Shown: piece after piece, positions 34,590-45,295 of the stretch | Numbering within the stretch: position 1 is the stretch's first letter | Layout: every line of letters starts with the position of its first letter | Source: Sepiola atlantica | Taxonomy: Eukaryota; Mollusca; Cephalopoda; Sepiida; Sepiolidae | Reading direction: 5' to 3' | NCBI GenBank assembly: GCA_963556195.1 | Contig: OY744531.1 | Location: 53,885,700 to 53,949,699 of the forward strand | Length of the DNA: 64,000 bases | Translations under genes and position numbers: made by a program | The notes under the pieces: model-generated | Told to the model about the DNA's origin: nothing | Seen by the model: only the letters and a program-made list of their open reading frames with translations | Database searches by the model: none

Positions 34590-34790
34590 TTATGTATACC
34601 TACAGACGCTAGCGCCTAAAGCTTATTGCTCTCATCAGTGCAAGAAAAGAAACTATTTCAGACTGTCGAGAGGCGCGAACCTGGTTCCCAGTCAGCATAG
34701 AATTTGCAAACAGTCGCCATATCAACTTGGCCCCTGGAAACAGTCACGTGATTATGGGAAATTAAGATATATATGTACCTTGAAGCGGGT
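34590..34790 (-). mobile_element. SINE-like element with hammerhead-derived 3' end
   Basis: The minus strand has a B-box-like GGTTCGCGCCTC (34670-34681). About 30 nt later it has TTGCA-CTGATGA (34632-34643), a stem GAGC-AATAA-GCTT, and GCGCTAGCGTC, then TGTAG (34600-34604), which pairs with TTGCA. Stem I, stem II, a palindromic stem III and a terminal GTC can all be read. GAAA is replaced by TAGG, so this copy is inactive. A TA-rich tail and array follow. Confidence 0.5.
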
Positions 34791-34837
34791 GCAGACATAA
34801 GACTTGTCGAGAGTGTTCAACGAACGTATTCGGACGT

Positions 34838-34841
34838 TTAC

Positions 34842-34873
<32 letters not shown>

Positions 34874-35361
34874 GTATATATACATATGAATATATGTTTA
34901 TATATAGTTCATATATATATAGAGACGTATATTTATATTTGTGTATATATACGTGTATAGAATACGTATATATACATATACGTATATATATATTTATATA
35001 TATGTATGTGCATATATACGTACATATATATACGTATATATTTATATGTATATATACGTATATATACGTATATATATACGTATATATGCATATGTATATA
35101 TATCTATATGCCTATATATGCGTATATATATACGTATATATACACGTATATATACACGTATATGTCTATGTATATATATACGTATATATATGAATATATA
35201 TATGTATATATATATGTATATATATTCATGTGTGTACATATATATGTAGATTTACGTATGTATATATGTATGTATACGTATATATATATATACGTATACA
35301 TATACGTATATATATACATATACGTATATATATACACATATACGTATATATATACATATAC

Positions 35362-35401
<40 letters not shown>

Positions 35402-35405
35402 GTAT
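34838..35405. repeat. (TA)n/(TATACG)n array
   Basis: About 570 bp of TA with CG and TG steps, like 28430-29132. Confidence 0.95.
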
Positions 35406-35446
35406 ATAAACATATTAGCTTTAAATAAATAATATTATAGTATATA

Positions 35447-35821
35447 CAGGGTGATTCATAAGTCACTTAGCTATTTATTTTTAAATTCTAAAGTTAAAAA
35501 ATACGGTAATACAAAACAGAAAGTTTATTCAACAAATTCATTTATAGGAGTTTGAAGTTACAGTAAATTTCCTAAATTTCTACCTTCGTTCTACATGCAT
35601 TGCTCCATTCTTTTTTGCAAGGAATTTACGACTCTTTGTAGCATATTTGATTGATCATGAAATAAATATATATAGAAACAAATATATAAACGAACAAATT
35701 TCAAATAACAAATAGCAGTAATTAAAGAGTAAGATAACAATTATCAATTATCATAGTATGTTTGTGCTTCATATGGTAATCATTTTAAATAGCTAAGTGA
35801 AGTGACTTATGAATAACCCTG
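35447..35821 (-). mobile_element. 375-bp TA-flanked MITE, mariner/Tc1-like
   Basis: The left end CAGGGTGATTCATAAGTCAC and the right end (reverse complement CAGGGTTATTCATAAGTCAC) are near-identical inverted repeats. Both ends are flanked by TA, consistent with a TA target duplication. The minus strand between them reads MLQ- and LQKRMEQCMHVE-like residues similar to the end of a DDE transposase, so it looks like a deletion derivative. The superfamily is inferred from the TA duplication. Confidence 0.65.
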
Positions 35822-35823
35822 TA

Positions 35824-35825
35824 TA

Positions 35826-35890
<65 letters not shown>

Positions 35891-36025
35891 GTATATATAC
35901 ATGCATATATATATACACGTATGTATATATTCGTATCTATATACGTATATATATACACGTATGCATTTATATGTATATATACGTATATATATACGTATAT
36001 ATATACGTATGTATATATACGCATG

Positions 36026-36092
<67 letters not shown>
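35824..36092. repeat. (TA)n/(TATACG)n array
   Basis: Low-complexity TA array directly right of the MITE. The MITE therefore sits inside a once-continuous TA tract. Confidence 0.95.
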
Positions 36093-36096
<4 letters not shown>

Positions 36097-36212
36097 CTTA
36101 TGCTTTATTTTTATTTATTTATTTTCTTTTTTTTTTAAATGCAACTTTAATTCTTATATAATTTTATTCCTAGCTGCCATATCGCAGAATGGTTCTTGGG
36201 TGTAGTGTTTAG

Positions 36213-36345
36213 ATGTAATAATTATTATTATCATTATTATTATTATTATTAATGTTATTTGATATGCAAATTAGCATATCACACGGTAGTCTGGAGGGTA
36301 ATATATTATTAATATTATTATATTATTATTATTATTATTTATTAA
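36213..36345. repeat. (TAT)n array, interrupted
   Basis: Two TAT-rich runs separated by about 50 bp. The rest of 36093-36715 shows nothing recognised. Confidence 0.9.
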
Positions 36346-36715
36346 TGTATATATTAGTGAAATTTTAAGCTGAATTATTTCGACATTTGATTATTGGGGA
36401 AATGGTAGTTTATTGGAGAGCCATGAATATTATAAATGTCCTGTTTTTAAATCTCCGAAACAGTTACATGGTTAACAGCTGATGATCCCCGCGTTAATAT
36501 TAGACGCTGAAGGTCTCCTGTATTTGTTTCACTGTTAGATACTTAACCCCCGCCCTTTTTATTTTATTTACTTATTTATTTATTTATGAATTTTCCAACG
36601 AATGTTAAGTCTGCAATATCTTGGATTTGGTTGGTTTCTCTGGGAATTTAAACTGCATTTTACTTCTTTATTTTATTTTTGAATGACTCAAAGCTTCTTT
36701 ACACTATATATATAA

Positions 36716-36836
36716 TTATTCACGGACACTTGTTTCGTCATTATACGGCAGATCAGCGTGGCTAAACCTAGTGAAATTTAAAAAAAGGGCCCCTGACTGT
36801 GAAGCTTGAAGCTCTACCACCGAACCAATCACCGCT
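36716..36836 (-). mobile_element. SINE-like element with hammerhead-derived 3' end
   Basis: The minus strand begins with a tRNA-like head containing TGGTTCGGTGGTAGAGC. It ends with CCACG-CTGATCT-GCC...GAC-GAAA-CAAGTGTC-CGTG. CCACG (36757-36761) can pair with CGTG (36721-36724), and GTC sits at the cleavage position. G8 and A9 of the core are mutated, so activity is unlikely. The TA-rich tail TAATTATATATATA follows. Confidence 0.52.
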
Positions 36837-36979
36837 AGTACTAAATGTATCGCCTGTTTTGTAGATGCTATTTATTTATTTTTTCTACGATAGTTTTGCA
36901 AATTAATAATATGTTATCCTCATCAATGCGATTCCCCCCCCCCAGATCAGAAGCGACATATATATCTTTTTTTTATTTA

Positions 36980-37075
36980 ATTATCCACGGACACGTGTTA
37001 AGTCATTATACGACTCATCTGCATAGCTGAATTTAGCGAGATTCGAAAACAGAGTCCCATAGTCTGGAGCCTACC
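36980..37075 (-). mobile_element. Second copy of the same SINE-like family
   Basis: The minus strand has a B-box-like TTTTCGAATCTCGC, then ATG-CAGATGA-GTCGTATAATGAC-TTAACACGTGTC-CGTGG and TAATTA. Stem II (GTC/GAC), palindromic ACACGTGT and GTC are kept, while CTGATGA is CAGATGA and GAAA is TTAA. Comparison with 36716 suggests an ancestor with CTGATGA and GAAA. Confidence 0.52.
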
Positions 37076-37119
37076 GCAAATTCTTTGATTCACAGAATAA
37101 ATGTAATAGCTAAGTATAA

Positions 37120-38850
37120 TAAAAGAATATGTTTCTTGGTTTGTCACGCTTAAGATTAATAAAGCATTTTTGTTCGTCTGTCACGCTCAAAACTTTAATA
37201 ACATTTTGGGTTGTCTGTAACGCTTTAAATTGAAATAATATTTTCTAGGGCTGCTACGCTTTTGATTGAAATTAGATTTTCGTTGTTCTGTCACGTTTAA
37301 AATTAAATATATTTTTTGTTGGTTTTCCACACTTAAGATTGACATGTTTTCGTTGATCTGCCACACTTTAGATTGAAATAACATTTTCGTTTTTCTGTCA
37401 CGTTTTAGATTGAAATAACATTTTTGGTTGTCTGTCACACTTTAAATCAAAATAACATTTTTTGGTTGTCTGTCACACATTAGATTGAAATTACATTGTT
37501 GGTTTTCTGTCACACTTTAGATTGAAATAACATTTTGGTTGTCTGTCACACTTTAGATTGAAATAACATTTTTGGTTGTCTGTACACTTAAGATTGAAAT
37601 AACATTTTTGGTTGTCTGTCACACTTTAGATTGCAATAACATTTTTATTTTTGGTTGTCTGTACACTTAAGATTGAAATAACATTTTTGGTTGTCTGTAC
37701 ACTTTAGATTGAAATAACATTTATATTTTTGGTTGTCTGTCACACTTTAGATTGAAATAACATTTTTGGTTGTCTGTACACTTAAGATTGAAATAACATT
37801 TTTGGTTCTCTGTCACACTTTAGATTGCAATAACATTTTTGGTTCTCTGTCACACTTTAGATTAAAATAACATTTTTATTTTTGTGTTGTCTGTACACTT
37901 AAGATTGAAATAACATTTTTGGTTGTCTGTACACTTTAGATTGAAATAACATTTTTATTTTTGGTTGTCTGTCACACTTTAGATTGAAATAACATTTTTG
38001 GTTGTCTGTACACTTTAGATTGAAATAACATTTTTATTTTTGGTTGTCTGTACACTTAAGATTGAAATAACATTTTTAGTTGTCTGTCACACTTTAGATT
38101 GAAATAACATTTTTGGTTGTCTGTACACTTAAGATTGAAATAACATTTGTGGTTCTCTGTCACACTTTAGATTGCAATAACATTTTTGGTTCTCTGTCAC
38201 ACTTTAGATTGAAATAACATTTTTGTTGTCTGTCACACTTAAGATTGCAATAACATTTTTGGTTGTCTGTCACACTTTAAATTGAAATAACATTTTTTGG
38301 TTGTCTGACACACATTAGATTGAAATAACATTGTTGGTTGTCTGTCACACTTAAGATTGAAATAACATTTTTGGTTGTCTATCACACTTTACATTGAAAT
38401 AACATGTTTGATTGTCTGTCACACTTAAGATTGCAATAACATTTTTTGTTATCTGTCACACTTTCGATTGCAATAACGTAAGATTGAAATAGCATTTTCG
38501 TCACGCTTAAGTTTTAAATAACGATTTGCTCGGTCAAATTTAATCAAGCATTTTTTTCGTTTGTCACCTTTAACATTTTCGTTTGTATGTCCCTCTTTCC
38601 TTTGTATGTCACTCTTATATATAATATAACACTTCCGTTGGTTTTTCACGCTTAAGTTTTAAAAAGAGAAATATTTTGTTCGATCTATTATGCTGAAATT
38701 TGTTTGTTTGTCACGCTCAAGTTTGGAATAACATTTTGGGTGGTCTGTCACGCTTATTTTGAAATAGCATTTTCGACGGTTTGTCATTCTTAAGTTTAAA
38801 ATGGCTATTTCATCATTAAACGCCCGGGTTGAATGGACGCTACTTAAGAA
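37120..38850 (+). repeat. 1.7-kb satellite array, ~38-bp unit
   Basis: More than 40 units of ACTTTAGATTGAAATAACAT followed by TTTTGGTTGTCTGTCAC. Many units lack the CA of TCAC, and blocks of two or three units repeat together, giving higher-order structure. Units at both edges (TGTCACGCTTAAG) are the most diverged and closest to the 21240 array. The right edge ends with AAACGCCCGGGTTGAATGG and CGCTACTTAAGAAT, which matches the edge at 21240. Open frames here are artefacts. Confidence 0.92.
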
Positions 38851-39534
38851 TCCATGTGTTTGTTCTTTCCGGTTTGTCTTGGAGACAGTGTTCAATAATG
38901 AACAATTCTGTTTGACATCAGTGACGTCATTTGATAAACGGCTAATGAGAAATTAAGCCGTGGACATAGTTTTTTTCTATTTTTAGCATTTATCATCGGG
39001 TGACATTTCCGCTCATAAATGGTGGAAAGACCGTGAAGTCGCCGTGAAATTTGAGGCGACTTTCTTGTTCTGGTAACGTATCCAAAAGGGATAAATATCG
39101 ATTGTTACATAATTAATAACTTCGACAGCGAATTGTTTATAGATTCTTGTTCGCTTATTTGTGTCATCGGCGATATGATGAATGAGTTCTTCACTGGAAA
39201 ATTGCAGGAATTTATAAAATAAACGAAAAAAGAAACAAACGAATGAAATAACGAAATAAATAATAAAAAAATATGAAACGAAATGAACTGAAAAAAAACA
39301 AACCCGGGTCTTCTTGCTATAATCAAAGTGTAGTTTGTAAATAAAATTCAATTAAAACCATTGGGGATATTTTCAGTAGGGTAGTCCATAGAGTAAATGT
39401 GGTATTGTGGTGACTGCTGAAATGAAAATGATGGACAAATAGTGCAGGAAAGAAAAGACCAGTGAATAAGCGTATTATGATACACATTACTAGAAAGAGT
39501 GTGATCCGTGAAGTCACCTATCGGGTTACATTAT
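38851..39534. other. No gene; small repeat at 39375-39416
   Basis: AGTAAATGTGGTATTGTGGT near 39391 recurs at 55420-55440, with similar preceding sequence, so it is part of a dispersed repeat. Otherwise nothing is recognised. Confidence 0.4.
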
Positions 39535-39629
39535 TTGAATTAGAAAAAAGTGAGTTTGCAAAGCCAGTTAATTATAAAAAAAAGACACAAAAATCCAAAT
39601 ATTTTTTCTGTTCGCTATATCTACCCGTG

Positions 39630-39704
<75 letters not shown>

Positions 39705-39735
39705 TACCTGTTAAATAATATTACTACCCCTGGTG
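39535..39735 (+). repeat. Repeat copy containing (CT)n-(CA)n
   Basis: The flanks AAAGTGAGTTTGCAAAG before and CTACCTGTTAAATAATATTA after the CT-CA array match those of the array at 41280-41535. The microsatellite is thus part of a duplicated unit. Confidence 0.7.
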
Positions 39736-39772
39736 ACATTCCCCTTTGTTTATCATGGACTATTCTAATAGT

Positions 39773-40301
39773 GGTACTTGTCCAGATTAAGACCCATGCT
39801 AAAATCGAATTGGCGTCGGTAGTTTCCAGGTGTTTACGTAGACGGCTGGAAAATGCTGAAGCGCTTATCCAATCAGAATGCGAGAAAATAAGTAAACGAC
39901 AACTTAACATTTTAATTGATTGAATCGCGAAATTTACTAATTGGAAATAAAAATTATTCGAAGCGATAATGAATTTTAACGAACCCTATACCCTAACACC
40001 GTTTTAACACTTGTTCGGTTAAAAACAAACTTTTTCATGCAGAAAATACATTTTATAACCTACTCTTAACTTTAACCTTAACAATGTTTTAACACTTGTT
40101 CAATGATAATTTTTTTCAAAAAATAAATTTTACGTGTAAAAAAAAACTTTTTTTATAGTAGTACATCCAGCCTAGTTTTGGATTTTTTGGACGCAGGCAA
40201 CCGACTTTTCATTTGGCTTTTTTCCCGACCGTCTACGTAAACATCCGGAAACTACCGACGCCAAGTCGATTTTAGCTTAGGTCCTAATCTGGACAAGTAC
40301 C
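39773..40301. mobile_element. 529-bp inverted-repeat DNA transposon with 8-bp target duplication
   Basis: Ends GGTACTTGTCCAGATTA and TAATCTGGACAAGTACC reversed form long inverted arms (about 85-90 bp) running through a GCTAAAATCGA phrase and GTTTACGTAGACGG. The element is flanked by CTAATAGT (39765-39772) and CTAATATT (40302-40309), an 8-bp duplication with one mismatch. An 8-bp duplication points to hAT-like transposition. No transposase remains. Confidence 0.72.
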
Positions 40302-40677
40302 CTAATATTTTTATTCTTTCTTCTCTTTATTACCTTCGACTGTTAAAAAAAAAAAACAGAGAGAGAGAGTTGCAAAAAGAGGGGTGATAGAAAGCGTATA
40401 AAATAAGACTTGGGGATCAAACAACATACGGTGAGAGAGGGTGAAAGGGATAGATATAAACCTACATAGTAAGAAATTGGTAATCAGGTGAGTGAATTGA
40501 AAATTGCGGGTAATTATAACAATGACAATTGTTGTTTTTTCAAACATAACTCAATCCGAAAACTGAGGAAAACTGAGGGTACGTTGGAAAGCAATGAAAA
40601 ATGCATACCGTCATTTTTTACGGCACATGTGCACTAATGTACAAATAAATACTAACTGGCCTCAGGTTAGATTGTTT

Positions 40678-41268
40678 GGGTATTTGTTGCTGTAACTAAC
40701 AGAACAAAAAAGGGGTGAAAATTAAATATGCAACAAAAAATGTTACCAGTGGCAATTTTAGTTACTCTTCTACCTACCTGCATAAGTTTATTTGCGGTTT
40801 AACTTATTTCAAAGCTTTTTATTTTGTTCAAAACAAACCTACTGTCCACTTTGTTCAGTCAGAACGAAAAACAAAATGGCTGCCCATAAGCCCTGCACGA
40901 GGACCCTTGATAATCGCTCAAAAATCGAAAAGTAAACAAAATGCTGGAAGAAACACATCCAATAAATGTCACTAATCGTGCGAAAATGTAATATTCTACC
41001 AGTATTTTATTTAATTTTCGATTGTTTAGTGATTATCAAATGTATTCGTGCAGGGTTTATGGGTAGCCATTTTGTCTTTCGTTCTAACTGAACAGAGTGG
41101 ACACTAGGTTTGTTTTGAACGAAAAAAACGTCATGAATTAAGTTAAAACACAAAATAAAACTTATCAAGGTAGGTGGAAGCGTAACTTATCGTGATTTGG
41201 GTAACATTGATTTGTAGCAAATTTGTTTTATTAACCCCTGTTTTGTTTTGGTACAGTAAATAATGCCC
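40678..41268. mobile_element. 591-bp foldback element with perfect 8-bp target duplication
   Basis: Arms of roughly 235 bp (left 40678-40910, right 41043-41268) are reverse complements with moderate divergence and include ATGGCTGCCCATAAGCCCTG versus its mirror. The ends GGGTATTTGTTGCTGTA and TACAGTAAATAATGCCC pair. GATTGTTT occurs at 40670-40677 and again at 41269-41276, a perfect 8-bp duplication. It is a non-autonomous element, probably hAT-like. Confidence 0.8.
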
Positions 41269-41279
41269 GATTGTTTATA

Positions 41280-41373
41280 TCAAGAAAAAGTGAATTTGCA
41301 TAGTAAGTTAAATATTATAAAACTAAAAAAATAAAATCAAACATTAGTCTCTTTCTGATCGCTATAGATATCT

Positions 41374-41425
<52 letters not shown>

Positions 41426-41535
41426 TCTCACACACCCACACACACTCACTCACTATCTTTTTTCTCTTCGTCTCTAATTCCCTCTCAAGCTACGGGTTAA
41501 ATTGTATTACTACTGTATTACTTCACATTACATTT
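41280..41535 (+). repeat. Second copy of the (CT)n-(CA)n-bearing repeat
   Basis: See 39535-39735; AAAGTGAATTTGCATAG before and CTACGGGTTAAATTGTATTA after the array. Confidence 0.7.
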
Positions 41536-41599
41536 TAATTTCTGCATGTTGGTACAGTCGGTGAAAAAGAAAAGATGTAGCAACAATACTCCATGTATG

Positions 41600-42060
41600 C
41601 AAATCTATTTATTTTCTACATCCTTATTTCTTCTCCTTTGCTACATCTTGGCTGGTGCATCAACCACTAGTATCTCCCTTTTAGACAGAGTGCAAAATAG
41701 AGTATCTATTCACTGTCCTATCGCCGCAATGTTGCATCCCTGTGCTTGTTTTACAAGCACTTCTACGGAATATGCTCCGACGAACTTACTGCACTTGTAA
41801 CCTCCAACGGAAATATCCGCGACCAACCCGAATAGCAGCAAAATTACACTCCTTCACAGAAGAGGTTTCCAGATACTGGAAAATCTTCTACACTATTAGC
41901 TTCTTTCCTCGGACCACTTTCCTTTGGAATTCCCTCCATCATCTGTGTTTCCCTGAGTGCACCAACATGCCGAAATGTAAATGTAATGTGAATAAACATC
42001 TTGCTGCACAACTCCTCACTTAGGTTGCCCCCCTTTTATATAAAAAGGGTGGTTGAAGCC
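41600..42060 (+). pseudogene. APE-type LINE C-terminal tail and start of 3' UTR
   Basis: CYILAGASTTSISLLDRVQN, then frames reading LLRNMLRRTYC and SFFPRTTFLWNSLHHLCF, ending KCKCNVNKHLAAQLLT with a stop at 42021-42023. It is the same family as 10680, 20055 and 57065. The copy is truncated before the RT. Confidence 0.75.
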
Positions 42061-42206
42061 CTTCGTGAAAATTCAGATACATCTGATGTTTGTGTAATTT
42101 TAACAATAGGTATTTGATATCAATTAATAAATATTCTCCAAATTTCAGGTTGTTAGAAGGAATACTATCGGCACAACCTCCCATTTAGAAATTCAAATGT
42201 TACAAA

Positions 42207-42236
42207 TTTGCAGTGGATTTGATCCACCGTCATCAG
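42207..42236 (-). ncRNA. Hammerhead-like core (G12 changed)
   Basis: The minus strand reads CTGATGA, then a 6-bp stem GTGGAT-CAA-ATCCAC, then CAAA where GAAA is expected. A CTGATGA box followed by a perfect stem is unlikely by chance, but the C for G at the catalytic position predicts inactivity. No RT lies next to it. Confidence 0.38.
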
Positions 42237-42832
42237 ACACACATTAAGCAAGATTTCCTGAAATCCATTTATTTCTGAAGACCCCTTAAGCTTTAAATAA
42301 TTTCAAGAATCAAAATCATTTGAATGGATTTTGATCAAAATTGAAATCAAGATTCTATACAAACTGTTTAGTATCATTATATCTTGATTTTAATTTTCGT
42401 AAAGAAAACAAAACGTGGTGCAATCCTGTTCGGGGATTAATTGTACCCGCCCGCGAACGGGTATTATCATAGTGAAGAAAAACAATATATTGAAATCGTT
42501 AAAACTACTTTCATTTTTCTTTCATGGAAATCGCTCCAGACAAGGCACGAAGCCACTTGATGTAAGGAGCTAACAAAGAACGAATGATGGTTATCGCAAA
42601 GATAGGAGATACCTATTGGCCTTAGTCTTGAAAAGTAGGAGGAAAACAGTCAGTAAAAAAGAGAGTTCGACAAGTCTGCAGTTCTTAGAAATAAGCTATT
42701 GGAATAGGAAGCTGTATTAAAATGAGGTATCAAAACAGCGAATTGATGGAGACCACTAGACCAACAAGTCAAACGAGCTGGAACAAAGGAAGCAGGGAAT
42801 ATATCATACAATTCTGAAGAACACATTACATA
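42237..42832. other. No recognised feature
   Basis: No gene, RNA or clear repeat is seen. Confidence 0.45.
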
Positions 42833-43110
42833 ATAGTATTTATAGAAATGCTGAGACTAGCAACATCACGTCTGTGAGAGAGAGGGTGCAGAGAAGAAGA
42901 AAGGGTGGGGCCAATCAAATTACAGATACGTTTTTGCACCTTATCAAGAACCCTCAAATGGGACAGAGATTCACCATCGCAAATATAACAACAGTACTTC
43001 ATACATCGTTTGATAGTAGATTTGTAGAGATAGAGAATAGCCGCATGCGTGAGAAAGTATTTGGAGCGATAGAGAGAACCAATTTTACGAGAAGCAGAAA
43101 GAGATCTCAT
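42833..43110 (-). pseudogene. APE-type LINE post-RT fragment
   Basis: The minus strand is open for about 94 codons: KIGSLYRSKYFLTHAAILYL, YKSTIKRCMKYCCYICDGE, LDKVQKRICNLIGPTLSSSL and LSHRRDVASLS. It is the best-preserved copy of this module in the window. It lacks the RT upstream and the last third of the tail. Confidence 0.78.
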
Positions 43111-43515
43111 ATAGACGATGTTTCATTCAAGAAGGCCATCCTCGGGGTAGACTATGTTCGGTGGTCTCCACCACATTCATCGATTTTTTTTAATATTCTT
43201 TTACATCGAAAACGTTCATGACATCATTATAAAATAATTTCCTAAAATGTATAAAGATAAAGCCGTGGGAAATCAAGTTTTTCGTTCTTTTTCTTGTTCT
43301 TTAAATTATTCTTTTAACCTATCCACGCATTTGGCTCACACCACTATTCATACGATCCCATGAGCAGGCTCTCATTGATCGAAACGATAGTTCCATGAGT
43401 CAATTAATGGGTGTTAATAATTTTCATTAATTTTTCATTCTAATAATATTTATAAACATCAAGAAGATCAAAAAAACCTTCAATTATACAAAAACATTCT
43501 GTGATATACAACAAC

Positions 43516-43517
<2 letters not shown>

Positions 43518-43585
<68 letters not shown>

Positions 43586-43606
43586 GTGTGTGTGTGTGTG
43601 TGTGTG
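43518..43606. repeat. (TA)n-(GT)n array
   Basis: TA run passing into GT. Confidence 0.95.
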
Positions 43607-43797
43607 TCTTCTGTCTTCTGGCATCCATTTTAGCAGATTATCTGCACAGACGGAGTTTTCCTCTGGTGTTTATTATTTTTGACAAAGGGAAGTTTCTTTT
43701 CCCAAAATAGTAAATAAATGTATTCGATTTATTATTTTTGTTCCTTCCAGCTTACATCTTACCCGGAATGTGTATTGCCCACAGCCTTTTAAAAACA

Positions 43798-43798
<1 letters not shown>

Positions 43799-43866
<68 letters not shown>
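43799..43866. repeat. (TA)n array
   Basis: Pure TA run. Confidence 0.95.
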
Positions 43867-43867
<1 letters not shown>

Positions 43868-44050
43868 AAAATGAAAACGGAAAAAACAGAATTATTTCTC
43901 TCGATGACTGATTCGAAGAAATAATATACAAGTACAATATTTAAAAGAATTTGGTGTGTTTGTAACGTGAGAATTTTTGTTTTGGAAATAATTCCGTTTT
44001 TTTTTGTTTTTTTTTATTCCATCACGTTAGAATATTATTTCGATAATTTT

Positions 44051-44051
<1 letters not shown>

Positions 44052-44108
<57 letters not shown>
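44052..44108. repeat. (TA)n array
   Basis: Pure TA run. Confidence 0.95.
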
Positions 44109-44111
<3 letters not shown>

Positions 44112-44224
44112 CACTAATATATAATGATATTATACCTTATGTGCAGAATCCTTTTTCTAATTTTGATCAAAATCCATTACATATTTTTTTTTATCTTAGA
44201 AAATCTATAAAATTTAAAGTTTAA

Positions 44225-44662
44225 GCTTAAAGGGTCTTAATAAGAAATTTAAATGCGAGTAATCCTTCTTCATTGGTGTCTGATGACTATAGATCAAATT
44301 CAATGCAAATCTGAAATATTTAAACTTTTAAATGTAAGTTTGTGCCCAAAGTATGCCGCCCCCCCCCCCTAAACTCCTTTAAAATACTCCAAAGAAAATT
44401 AGATTTAGGGAATATTTATTAATTACTATTGTTAAAATTTCTTAAAATTGAGGTTTCTGAATTTTTACGAATGGCTTTTGCCCCTGTTTTACACCGTTGG
44501 AATGCAAGTAAATTAAACTAAATATATTTCTTACGCCTAGTAGTTGTGTTCCAAATTCATAATGTTCGGTTAATTAGTTTAAGAGTTATTCCTCCACATA
44601 CCAATATATAAACATATACGCATACCTAACTTTATAAAGATAGATATATAGTATCCAAATAT
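44225..44662 (+). repeat. Dispersed repeat, copy 1
   Basis: Shares with 45296-45682 the phrases AAATTAAACTAAATATA, a CCAAATTCATAATG-like motif and TAGTTTAAGAGTTATTCCT, in the same order and spacing. The class is unknown. Confidence 0.65.
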
Positions 44663-44742
44663 ACGTACGTGTGTGGGGGTGTGTGTATGTGGGTGTGTGT
44701 ATGTGGGTGTGTGTGGGTGGGTGTGTGTGTGGGGGGGGGGGG
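44640..44742. repeat. GT/GGGT-rich microsatellite ending in G run
   Basis: GTGTGTATGTGGGT-type units ending in about 13 G. Confidence 0.9.
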
Positions 44743-44745
44743 TGA

Positions 44746-45193
44746 TTGTCTCATTTTTGCTGTTCTTTTTACGCCCGGGGAATAAAACGCGATGTGATTT
44801 TTGCTGTTGATAGTATAATGTCGTTGATGTCATCTGCATTAAAAACACGTCCATTAGTATTTTGTTCTGCAATTTTAAAGCTTTTAAATAATGGCGAGAA
44901 GAATGCCTCCCGCCCATATTCGCTAACACTCAGCGAAAGAGTCAAGTACTTATCGTCCTCTGTCATTCTAAATATAACAACCGTCGTGTTACGCACTGAC
45001 GGACAGGAAACGTGGGGCCAGCATCTGAACTGCAAAATGACCCAAGGAATAACGTTCGAAGCGACATCGGATGATTTTTTAATGCGTGGGCGGAATAAAC
45101 ATGGACTAAAACAAAAAGGATCCACAGCCTACGCAAGTGGACCAATTACATACAATGCGATATTAAAGCTGACGGAGGAATGTTCGGAAAGAA

Positions 45194-45256
<63 letters not shown>

Positions 45257-45270
45257 TAAATGACGGATGA
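44746..45270 (+). CDS. Unassigned ORF (doubtful)
   Basis: A 174-codon open frame. The last 26 codons are microsatellite. The first about 145 codons have balanced composition (for example LFCSAILKLL-like and VILNITTVVLRTDGQETWG), and the opposite strand is also open for 118 codons. I do not recognise any domain. It may be an exon-like remnant of an element or a chance frame in a locally GC-richer patch. No splice sites or promoter are claimed. Confidence 0.2.
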
Positions 45271-45295
45271 AATGAATACCCCGAACAGAAAAGTT

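Noticed and set aside
37120..38850. CRISPR array
   Set aside because: Regular repeats of about 38 bp look superficially similar. However, the whole unit repeats with no unique spacers, and the surrounding sequence is animal.
37187..38895. Minus-strand Lys/Asn-rich open frames in the satellite
   Set aside because: Repetitive translations of the 38-bp units; no start context or domain.
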